Assembly: GCA_945879015.1 (NCBI GenBank)
Contig: CAMCUO010000015.1
Span: 1 to 52,151, forward strand
DNA: 52,151 bases
Direction: 5' to 3'
From: Chitinophaga pinensis
GTDB lineage: Bacteria; Bacteroidota; Bacteroidia; 2-12-FULL-35-15
The notes beneath the pieces were generated by a model, which was not told the DNA's origin, ran no database searches, and worked only from the letters and a program-made list of their open reading frames with translations. The position numbers and the translations under genes were made by a program. Positions within the stretch are counted from its first letter, which is position 1. Each line of letters begins with the position of its first letter. Below, in pieces: positions 24,844-31,852 of this stretch.

Positions 24844-27030
24844 ATGAAATTAATCCCAACTCTTTTTTTATCATTCATTGTTTCTTTTAAACTTATTGCT
24901 AGCGGATGTACACCACCAGTAGTAACTTCACAACCTTTAAATGTTGTTGTATGTGAAAACGGAAATACCTTTTTTCAGATTATAGCAACTGGACCAAGTT
25001 TAATTTATCAATGGCAAATAGATCAAGGTGCAGGTTTTGTTAATTTGAGTAATGTTGCTCCTTTTTCTGGAGTAACAACTGATTTATTGTCTATAACTAT
25101 AGTTACTTCTTCTTTAGATAATAGTATTTATCGATGTATTGTTACAAATGGTTGCGTTCCAGATGATACAAGTGACATAGCACAATTGAAAGTAAATGTT
25201 GCTCCTAGCATTGCTACTCAGCCGAGTAATGCAATTGTTTGCGAAGGTGAAATAACTACATTTAGTATAGTAACTAGTGGAACAGGATTAAGTTATCAAT
25301 GGCAAGTAGATGATGGTTCTGGATTTGTGAATGTTCCAGCAGCTCCACCGTATTCAGGAGATACAACAGGAGCGCTTTACATTACTGGAACTACTTTATC
25401 TTTTGATGGATATAGTTTTCAATGTATTGTGAGTGGTTCTTGTTCTCCTTCTGTAACAAGCGTAGTAGTTTCACTTACTGTTAATACATTAGCTAATATC
25501 AGCACACAACCTAGTTTTGTTGCCATGTGTGAAAACGATACAGCTTCTATTTCTATTATTGCAGATGGATCAAGCATTAATTATCAATGGCAGGAAAATC
25601 AAGGAAGCGGATATGTTAATTTAATCAACTCAACTTTATTCTCTGGTGTAAATACAAATTCATTAATTATTTCAGGAGCATTAGCAAGCATGAATGGATA
25701 TTTATACCAATGCATTGTTTCTGGCGCTTGTCTTCCAGCTGATACCAGTTATGAAATTCCATTAATTGTTTATCCTGCGTATTCTATTTTTACTTCTGCA
25801 ACTATTTGCCAAGGTGACACACTTGTATTTGGCGGAAGTAATTTAACTGCACCGGGATTTTATTCGAATACTTTTTCGACAATAAATTCTTGCGATTCAT
25901 TGGTATATCTTTCTTTAAATGTTAATCCTGCATTTTATACAACTCTTTCTAGTGCTATTTGTGAAGGAGATAGCACATCTATTAATGGAAACTATGAAAC
26001 CACCGCAGGAGTGTACAATTTTGTATTAGCATCTGTTGCAGGTTGTGATAGCACTATCGATTATACGCTTATAGTAAACCCTTCTTATTACTTTTATGAC
26101 ACAACAACCATTTGTGCTGGGGACAGTGCATTGATTTTTGGCGTATACGAATCGACAGACTCTCTATTTATAAATAGCAACTCAACGTTTCTAGGTTGTG
26201 ATAGTATATATAGTCATTTATTGAAATTGAAATTAAATTATTTTGAGCTTGAAGATATTCATATTTGCAATGGTGACAGTGTGCTGATTGGCGCTTCGTA
26301 TGAATCATCTCCGGGAGTTTATACAACTATGTATTCTTCCATTTTTGGTTGTGATAGTACAGTCAATTCAACTTTGTATGTTCATTTTCCCGATTCTACA
26401 AGCCAATCAATCACCATTTGTTCAAATGATAGTGTTTTTGTTGGAGGAGCTTATCAAAATACTCCTGGTGTTTTTTCCGATTTATTGAGTTCAGTATTTG
26501 GATGTGATAGCACAGTGACAACAACTCTGTCTGTTAATAGTTCACCAACTGTAGTATTTGATGCTGTATCAACTGTATGTGATACAACAACTGGATTTGC
26601 AATAACAGGTGGAAGTCCTGTAGGTGGTTATTATTATGGACCAGGAGTCAGTGGTGGATACTTTTGGGCCAGCGCTGCCGGGTTGGGAACTCATATTATT
26701 TTATATAGTTATACTGATTCTATTAATGGCTGTTCAGATACAGTTGCAAGTACAATTACAGTTACAGCATGCACTGGGATAAATGATTTAGCTTTTAATT
26801 CTGATTTTAGTACTTATCCAAATCCATTTAATGAAATATTAATTATTGAATCGGTTAATACAGAAGCTTCCGAAGTGCTTATTTTTAATGTGTTTGGTGA
26901 GTTGATTTATTCTCTAAAAATTCAAAAAGGAAAAACAGAAATAAATTTGTCAGAAATTTCAAGTGGCGTTTATTTTATTCAAAACAGAGTTGGGGATAAA
27001 GTCAATACTCAGAAATTGATTAAGCAATAA
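24844..27030 (+). CDS. Secreted repeat protein with Ig-like domains and T9SS type A sorting domain
   Basis: The 728-residue protein has a signal peptide (1-20). Residues about 22-305 hold three Ig-like repeats of about 95 residues, each with a QP-x-n-CE...YQWQ...YQC/YRC pattern and a conserved cysteine pair. Residues about 310-590 hold five short repeats of about 55-60 residues (ICxGDS, xxPGVYxxxxSSxxGCDST pattern). The C-terminus (YPNPFNEILIIES ... VFGELIYSLKI ... SSGVYFIQNRV ... QKLIKQ) is a type A sorting domain. It is probably a surface adhesin or matrix protein. No enzyme domain is seen. Confidence 0.9.
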   Translation: MKLIPTLFLSFIVSFKLIASGCTPPVVTSQPLNVVVCENGNTFFQIIATGPSLIYQWQIDQGAGFVNLSNVAPFSGVTTDLLSITIVTSSLDNSIYRCIVTNGCVPDDTSDIAQLKVNVAPSIATQPSNAIVCEGEITTFSIVTSGTGLSYQWQVDDGSGFVNVPAAPPYSGDTTGALYITGTTLSFDGYSFQCIVSGSCSPSVTSVVVSLTVNTLANISTQPSFVAMCENDTASISIIADGSSINYQWQENQGSGYVNLINSTLFSGVNTNSLIISGALASMNGYLYQCIVSGACLPADTSYEIPLIVYPAYSIFTSATICQGDTLVFGGSNLTAPGFYSNTFSTINSCDSLVYLSLNVNPAFYTTLSSAICEGDSTSINGNYETTAGVYNFVLASVAGCDSTIDYTLIVNPSYYFYDTTTICAGDSALIFGVYESTDSLFINSNSTFLGCDSIYSHLLKLKLNYFELEDIHICNGDSVLIGASYESSPGVYTTMYSSIFGCDSTVNSTLYVHFPDSTSQSITICSNDSVFVGGAYQNTPGVFSDLLSSVFGCDSTVTTTLSVNSSPTVVFDAVSTVCDTTTGFAITGGSPVGGYYYGPGVSGGYFWASAAGLGTHIILYSYTDSINGCSDTVASTITVTACTGINDLAFNSDFSTYPNPFNEILIIESVNTEASEVLIFNVFGELIYSLKIQKGKTEINLSEISSGVYFIQNRVGDKVNTQKLIKQ

Positions 27031-27040
27031 CGACAATGAA

Positions 27041-27136
27041 CACTTCGATAGTGTCTGCTTCAGCGCAGAATGCTCAGTGTTTCGTTCTAATTGAGATGTT
27101 TGTTAATGACGTCACCCTGAGCTTAGTCGAAGGGCA
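27041..27136. repeat. Dispersed intergenic repeat, copy 2 (two arms)
   Basis: The left arm (27041-27077) reads CACTTCGATAGTGTCTGCTT then CAGCGCAGAATGCTCAG. The right arm (about 27109-27136) reads GACGTCACCCTGAGCTTAGT then CGAAGGGC. The arms are inverted relatives (TTCGA...GCTCAG against CTGAGC...TCGAA). The same pair is found at 46097-46193, and a single arm at 10768-10813. It lies between a T9SS cargo gene and the pyrR promoter. Confidence 0.85.
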
Positions 27137-27159
27137 AAGTGCTTTATAAACTAAATTTA

Positions 27160-27188
27160 TTGTCGATTAAAATTTTTTAGTATATTTG
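27160..27188 (+). promoter_or_regulatory. Promoter of pyrR-pyrB
   Basis: TTG (27160-27162), 18 bases, TATATTTG (27181-27188). The ATG is at 27197, so the leader would be only a few bases. This leaves no room for a PyrR-controlled attenuator between promoter and gene. Confidence 0.7.
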
Positions 27189-27196
27189 TGCTCTAG

Positions 27197-27733
27197 ATGA
27201 AGCCAAGAATCATTTTAGACAGTAAACTTCTAGATATTACCGTTACCCGGCTTTGTTATCAATTAATAGAAATTCACAACGACTTCTCAAACACAGTAAT
27301 CATAGGGCTTCAGCCTCGTGGAACTTTTTTGGCTTCTCGCATCCATAAAAAACTTCAGGAAATTTTGAAAAGAAAAGACATCAAGTATGGTAGTCTAGAT
27401 ACTACTTTTTATAGAGATGATTTCCGACAAAAAGAATTAGTTCCAAATGCGACAAACATTGATTTCATAATAGAAGGAAAGAATGTAGTGATGGTAGATG
27501 ATGTTTTGTTTACTGGAAGAACAATAAGAGCAGGATTAGATGCAATGCTCGCATTTGGCCGACCAAACGATGTAGAGTTACTTGTTTTGATAGATAGAAG
27601 ACTGAGCAGACATTTACCGATACAGGCCAAATACATAGGAAAAGTAATAGATTCTATCGCTTCCGAAAAAGTAAAAGTAGAGTGGAAGGAAACGGATGGA
27701 GTAGATAAAGTAACGCTATTATCAAACGACTAA
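27197..27733 (+). CDS. pyrR: Bifunctional pyrimidine regulator PyrR / uracil phosphoribosyltransferase
   Basis: The 178-residue type I phosphoribosyltransferase has the PRPP loop NVVMVDDVLFTGRTIRA (residues 96-112). It also has GLQPRGTFLASRI and the LDTTFYRDD segment characteristic of PyrR. In Firmicutes PyrR binds pyr mRNA; in Bacteroidota its regulatory role is unproven, and here the promoter sits too close to the start codon for an upstream attenuator. The stop codon TAA shares its last base with the pyrB ATG, indicating translational coupling. Confidence 0.95.
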   Translation: MKPRIILDSKLLDITVTRLCYQLIEIHNDFSNTVIIGLQPRGTFLASRIHKKLQEILKRKDIKYGSLDTTFYRDDFRQKELVPNATNIDFIIEGKNVVMVDDVLFTGRTIRAGLDAMLAFGRPNDVELLVLIDRRLSRHLPIQAKYIGKVIDSIASEKVKVEWKETDGVDKVTLLSND

Positions 27734-28656
27734 TGACAAAACTGAGTACGAAACATTTACTTGGAATTAAAGAGCTGACAGCTGACGATATTCATTTGAT
27801 ATTGCACACAGCTGAAAATTTTAAAGAAGTCATTAATCGTCCCATTAAAAAAGTTCCTTCCCTTAGAGATATTACCATTGCAAATTTATTTTTCGAAAAC
27901 TCCACCAGAACAAAATTATCCTTTGAATTAGCAGAAAAGCGCCTAAGTGCGGATGTTGTTAATTTTTCTTCTGGTTCATCATCCGTAAAAAAAGGAGAAA
28001 CATTAATTGATACAGTAAACAACATTCTTGCAATGAAAGTGGATATGGTGGTAATGCGCCATCCAAACCCAGGAGCAGCAGTATTTTTATCGAAACACAT
28101 TGATGCAAAAATTATTAATGCTGGAGACGGAGCACACGAACACCCTACACAAGCATTGTTGGATGCATTTTCAATAAAAGAAAAATTAGGAACAATAAAA
28201 GGTAAGAAAATAGCCATCATTGGAGATATTCTTCATTCCCGAGTTGCACTGTCCAACATATTCTGTCTGCAAAAACTAGGAGCAGAAGTGATGGTTTGCG
28301 GTCCGACTACCTTAATGCCTAAATACATTCGCAGCTTAGGAGTAAAAGTGGAGCACAACCTAAGAAAAGCGCTTGAATGGTGTGATGTAGCAAATATGTT
28401 AAGGATACAATTAGAGCGACAAGACATAAAATACTTCCCTTCTTTGCGTGAATACACTATGTTGTTTGGGTTAAACAAAGAAATACTGGATTCTCTTTCT
28501 AAAAAAATAGTGGTGATGCACCCTGGTCCTATAAACAGAGGAGTGGAGATTACCAGCGATGTGGCAGATAGTGCTCAAAGCATTATTCTGGAACAAGTTG
28601 AAAATGGAGTAGCAGTAAGAATGGCTGTTTTATTCCTTTTGGCAGGTAGGGCTTAG
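27733..28656 (+). CDS. pyrB: Aspartate carbamoyltransferase catalytic subunit
   Basis: The 307-residue enzyme catalyses carbamoyl phosphate plus aspartate to carbamoyl-aspartate, the committed step of UMP synthesis. It has the carbamoyl-phosphate motif FFENSTRTKLSFE (residues 53-65), HPTQALLDAF, and the aspartate-side MHPGPINRGVEI. No regulatory subunit pyrI is adjacent. The start overlaps the pyrR stop by one base. Confidence 0.97.
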   Translation: MTKLSTKHLLGIKELTADDIHLILHTAENFKEVINRPIKKVPSLRDITIANLFFENSTRTKLSFELAEKRLSADVVNFSSGSSSVKKGETLIDTVNNILAMKVDMVVMRHPNPGAAVFLSKHIDAKIINAGDGAHEHPTQALLDAFSIKEKLGTIKGKKIAIIGDILHSRVALSNIFCLQKLGAEVMVCGPTTLMPKYIRSLGVKVEHNLRKALEWCDVANMLRIQLERQDIKYFPSLREYTMLFGLNKEILDSLSKKIVVMHPGPINRGVEITSDVADSAQSIILEQVENGVAVRMAVLFLLAGRA

Positions 28657-28698
28657 TTTTTCTTAGTTTTCAACAATAAAATTCTTTCCTATTTCTAC

Positions 28699-28730
28699 TT
28701 GCTTTGTACCATAAAAAATTCATACATTTG
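28699..28730 (+). promoter_or_regulatory. Promoter of the STAS gene
   Basis: TTG at 28699-28701 and TACATTTG at 28723-28730 (21-base spacer); the ATG is 19 bases further. A second TTG at 28704 gives a shorter spacing. Confidence 0.65.
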
Positions 28731-28748
28731 TTAAAATAAATTATCAAT

Positions 28749-29096
28749 ATGAGTTTTCAAATAGATAAGACAGATAAGTATACCATCATTAAACTGCTTG
28801 CAGAGAAGTTGGATAGTAATTTAGCTCCTTCATTGAAATCAGAACTAGTTGTGATTAGTACGGATGGGGCTAAAAATATCATTATAGATTTGGCGAATAC
28901 TCGTTATTGCGATTCCTCTGGTTTAAGTGCTATTTTGGTTGCAAACCGTTTATGTAAAAATAATCAGGGAGCGTTTGTTCTTACTGGCTTACAAGAATCC
29001 GTTAAAAAATTAATTTCTATTTCTCAATTAGATACCATTTTAAATATAACAACAACTGTGGAAGAAGCAAAAGATATGCTATCTGTTCACGCATAA
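28749..29096 (+). CDS. STAS-domain protein (anti-sigma factor antagonist-like)
   Basis: The 115-residue protein is a single STAS domain. It has the conserved NIIIDLANTRYCDSSGLSAILVANRLC block, where the serine of DSSG is the phosphorylation site in SpoIIAA-type proteins. No anti-sigma kinase or phosphatase gene is near. As I recall, in Bacteroidota a STAS gene usually sits beside rnz and pyrRB, and that order is kept here except that a cargo gene lies between STAS and rnz. Its partner and output are unknown. Confidence 0.88.
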   Translation: MSFQIDKTDKYTIIKLLAEKLDSNLAPSLKSELVVISTDGAKNIIIDLANTRYCDSSGLSAILVANRLCKNNQGAFVLTGLQESVKKLISISQLDTILNITTTVEEAKDMLSVHA

Positions 29097-29127
29097 ATTA
29101 ATAACTAATAACTAAATCCCCACTACC

Positions 29128-29886
29128 ATGATTAAAAAACTACTTTTCACTTTCGCATTAGGTACAGCAGTTGCTTTCACATCGTTAGCACAAATTTGTA
29201 CTCCAAACGTTTCTTGTATTCCTAGTGGAACTACTTATGGGATTTGTCCTGATAGTGCTACTGGTATGGCAATTGGAACAGTTGGTGTTCCTTACACTCA
29301 AGTTATGAGTATGATGGTTCCTCCTGATGGAACAGATTTCGGCCAACCCTTAGCAACAATTGTTTCTATCGATATCACTAGTGTTGATAGTTTAGCTCCA
29401 GGTTTATCTTATGCTTGTGCTCCAACAGGATGTAGTTTTCCTGGTAACTCAAACGGTTGTATTTTAATTACTGGAACTCCAACTATGGTTTGGAATCACC
29501 AAGTAACTGTAAATGCAATGGCTTATGCTACTGTATTTGGAATCCCTGCTAACTTAGCTCAAACAAACAAACAATACAGAAGTATAGTTGTTGCTCCTGC
29601 AAGTGTTGAATCGTTGGATTTAAATAAATTTGATGTAGACCAAAATTCTCCAAATCCTTTTAGTGAAAGTTCTGAAATTCGGTTCTCTACGGTTACTAAT
29701 GGTTCTGTTGACTTTAAAGTATTCAATATGTTAGGCGCTGTTATTTTTGATAGTAATTACAAAACAACAAAAGGTTTAAATACTATTAAAATTGAAGCGA
29801 ATTCATTTGCTCCAGGTGTTTATATTTATTCAATTACGAATGGCGATAAAACAATCACAAAACGTATGATTGTTGCAGCTAAATAA
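29128..29886 (+). CDS. Small secreted protein with T9SS type A sorting domain
   Basis: The 252-residue protein has a signal peptide (ending TSLAQ at about residue 21) and a cysteine-rich module with GLSYACAPTGCSFPGNSNGC. The latter leads to ILITGTPT, which resembles putative Ig-like repeats of surface proteins. The C-terminal type A sorting domain is NSPNPFSESSEIRFST ... MLGAVIFDS ... APGVYIYSI ... KRMIVAAK. It lies 31 bases after the STAS gene, and its TAA overlaps the rnz ATG by one base, an unexpected placement for a surface protein. Confidence 0.88.
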   Translation: MIKKLLFTFALGTAVAFTSLAQICTPNVSCIPSGTTYGICPDSATGMAIGTVGVPYTQVMSMMVPPDGTDFGQPLATIVSIDITSVDSLAPGLSYACAPTGCSFPGNSNGCILITGTPTMVWNHQVTVNAMAYATVFGIPANLAQTNKQYRSIVVAPASVESLDLNKFDVDQNSPNPFSESSEIRFSTVTNGSVDFKVFNMLGAVIFDSNYKTTKGLNTIKIEANSFAPGVYIYSITNGDKTITKRMIVAAK

Positions 29887-30806
29887 TGCAAAATTTTGAA
29901 TTGACCATTCTTGGTTGCAGTAGTGCAACTCCAACATCTAAACGTAATCCAACCGCTCAGCTACTCAACATAGCTGAGCGGTTTTTTTTGATAGATTGTG
30001 GAGAAGCCACTCAAATTCAATTGAGAAAATATAAATTAAAATTTCAGCGCATCAATCATATTTTTATTAGCCATTTGCATGGTGATCATTATTTGGGGTT
30101 GATGGGTTTGATTTCAAGTATGCATTTGTTGGGTCGAACAGTTGAACTTCATTTGTATTGTCCGGCTGAATTGCAAGAAATTATTGAAATTCAATTCAAG
30201 CATTCTCAATCTTATATTAAGTTTCCAATTGTTTATCATCCGCATAAGTATATTGATAATGATTTGATTTTTGAAGATGAGAGAGTAGAAGTAAGGACCA
30301 TTGTCTTGAATCATCGAATTCCTTGTTGTGGTTTTATTTTTAAAGAAAAGCCTTTGTTAGCAAACATTTCAAAGGAAACTATTCATTTGTTTCAATTAAC
30401 AGTTGAAGAAATAATTGCTATTAAAGCAGGTTCGGATTTGACTAAAAGATCTGGAGAAGTGATCAAAAATGCAGAGCTAGTTACTAATATAAAAGAACCT
30501 AGGAGCTACGCTTATTGTTCGGATACTTGTTATGACGAAAGAATAGCAGCACTTGTGAAAGGATTTAATTTACTGTACCATGAGGCTACTTTTTTACAAG
30601 AGATGGAAGCTAGAGCAAAGGAAACTTTTCATACAACTGCCTTGCAAGCAGGAATGATAGCTAAAAAAGCAAATGTGAAGCAATTAATGATTGGACACTA
30701 TTCAGCGAGGTATAAAGACTTGCAACCGCTGCTAAATGAGGCAAAATCAGTTTTTGACAACACTATTTTAGCAATTGAAGGCCAGAGTATTGTTGTTAGC
30801 TACTAA
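29886..30806 (+). CDS. rnz: Ribonuclease Z
   Basis: The 306-residue metallo-beta-lactamase-fold endonuclease matures tRNA 3' ends. It has the zinc motif His63-Leu-His65-Gly-Asp67-His68 (SHLHGDHYLGLMG). It also has NHRIPCCGFIF, AYCSDTCYDE, the acidic HEATF motif, and a final GHYSARY segment. The length is that of the short RNase Z form. It starts within the stop codon of the preceding cargo gene. Confidence 0.96.
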   Translation: MQNFELTILGCSSATPTSKRNPTAQLLNIAERFFLIDCGEATQIQLRKYKLKFQRINHIFISHLHGDHYLGLMGLISSMHLLGRTVELHLYCPAELQEIIEIQFKHSQSYIKFPIVYHPHKYIDNDLIFEDERVEVRTIVLNHRIPCCGFIFKEKPLLANISKETIHLFQLTVEEIIAIKAGSDLTKRSGEVIKNAELVTNIKEPRSYAYCSDTCYDERIAALVKGFNLLYHEATFLQEMEARAKETFHTTALQAGMIAKKANVKQLMIGHYSARYKDLQPLLNEAKSVFDNTILAIEGQSIVVSY

Positions 30807-30822
30807 TTATGTTTAGCAATAT

Positions 30823-30949
30823 AGCGGCAGATTAGCAGATTTTTATACGCTTAATTTATTTTGGCAGATTCTTAGCTTATAAACTTTCTCTTTTACACAG
30901 AATCAGCCCAAATTAACACACACACAGAAAATCTGCGAATCTGCGGCTG
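30823..30949. repeat. Inverted repeat of GCAGATT units
   Basis: The left arm (30823-30846) contains GCGGCAGATTAGCAGATTTT and the right arm (30926-30949) AAAATCTGCGAATCTGCGGC, near-perfect reverse complements about 80 bases apart. A related ATCTGCGAAA element lies at the left edge of the window. The rest of 30807-31077 holds no gene. Confidence 0.8.
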
Positions 30950-31016
30950 CTTTTCTAGTTTTAATATGGCTCTTTCGTTAGGTTTATAAGTTCCTTTAAA
31001 AAAATCCTCCAAAAGT

Positions 31017-31046
31017 TTGTATAAACCATTACAATTTGTACTTTTG
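31017..31046 (+). promoter_or_regulatory. Promoter of the response regulator gene
   Basis: TTG (31017-31019), 19 bases, TACTTTTG (31039-31046). The start codon is 31 bases downstream, which supports the TTG start at 31078. Confidence 0.75.
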
Positions 31047-31077
31047 AGCATTATTTAAAATCAATCTAAATAAAGAA

Positions 31078-31743
31078 TTGCCAAAAATTAAGATCATAAT
31101 AGCTGATAGTCACTTCCTAAGCCGTAAAGGTCTAGCGATTGTTCTTGAAGAAAACGCTGATTTTACAGTTCTTTCGGAAGCATTAAGCGCTTCTGATTTG
31201 GTGAACCACTCAAAGTTTTATCATCCGGATTTGATTATTATCGACTATACATCCGCTAATTTCAGCATCGACAATATTCAGCAAATCGTTAAAAAGTATC
31301 CAAATACGCATTTATTGGCGATAACTGATATGCAAAGCAATATTTCAATTGCAAAAGCTTTGAATATGGGTGTTACGAGTCATTTATTAAAAGATTGTGA
31401 TCAAGATGAGTTAATAGAAGCAATTTACAAGACAGCAAAAGGGGAGAAGTTCATGTGTGGTAAAATTGCTAGTGCCGTTTTGATTGACAAATCTTCTGTT
31501 AATGAATACACTTGCGAAGGATTAAACATTAGCGATCGTGAAATGGAAATCATCAAGTTGATTGCTGAAGGATTGTCAAACAAAGAAGTTGCTGATAAAT
31601 TGTTTTTGAGCACTCATACTGTTACAACACATCGCAAAAATATCATGAACAAACTGGGCGTAAATAATACTGCTGGCTTGGTTCTATTCGCTGTTCGTGA
31701 GAATTTAATTTCTCCGAATCATTTCCTTTTTGCAGGAAATTAA
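31078..31743 (+). CDS. NarL/FixJ-type response regulator (REC-LuxR HTH)
   Basis: The 221-residue protein has a receiver domain (1-120) with phospho-acceptor Asp56 (IIIDYT) and Lys105 (HLLKD). A LuxR-type helix-turn-helix (about 148-210) follows: ISDREMEIIKLIAEGLSNKEVADKLFLS, THTVTTHRKNIMNKLGVNN. In the acidic pocket Asp10 is present, but the usual second acidic residue is Ser11 (IIADSH instead of IIADDH), which may weaken Mg binding. The start is TTG; there is no ATG in the right place. No histidine kinase is adjacent. The FecA-like receptor gene begins about 110 bases downstream. Confidence 0.9.
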   Translation: MPKIKIIIADSHFLSRKGLAIVLEENADFTVLSEALSASDLVNHSKFYHPDLIIIDYTSANFSIDNIQQIVKKYPNTHLLAITDMQSNISIAKALNMGVTSHLLKDCDQDELIEAIYKTAKGEKFMCGKIASAVLIDKSSVNEYTCEGLNISDREMEIIKLIAEGLSNKEVADKLFLSTHTVTTHRKNIMNKLGVNNTAGLVLFAVRENLISPNHFLFAGN

Positions 31744-31771
31744 CTCCTTATTTATATTCTAGTTTTTTTAA

Positions 31772-31791
31772 AATACCTCTTTTTAGGTATT
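31772..31791. promoter_or_regulatory. Perfect inverted repeat at the receptor promoter (candidate operator)
   Basis: AATACCT-CTTTTT-AGGTATT is a 7-bp perfect palindrome ending at the TTG (-33) element of the receptor promoter. No T run follows, so it is not a standard terminator. A regulator bound here would block or contact the polymerase; the regulator is not identified. Confidence 0.45.
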
Positions 31792-31820
31792 GTCTTATGC
31801 CCTTATCAAATCTACATTTG
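31790..31820 (+). promoter_or_regulatory. Promoter of the FecA-like receptor
   Basis: TTG (31790-31792), 20 bases, TACATTTG (31813-31820), 32 bases before the ATG at 31853. An in-frame ATG just upstream of the -7 box is therefore not the start. Confidence 0.75.
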
Positions 31821-31852
31821 TGCAGTTATTTATAATTAATCTAAATAGTTTT

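Noticed and set aside
27137..27196. PyrR-type attenuator upstream of pyrR
   Set aside because: The -7 box lies only 8 bases before the ATG, so there is no leader in which an attenuator could form.
27792..28478. Minus-strand frames inside pyrB
   Set aside because: Antisense to a gene with complete catalytic motifs.
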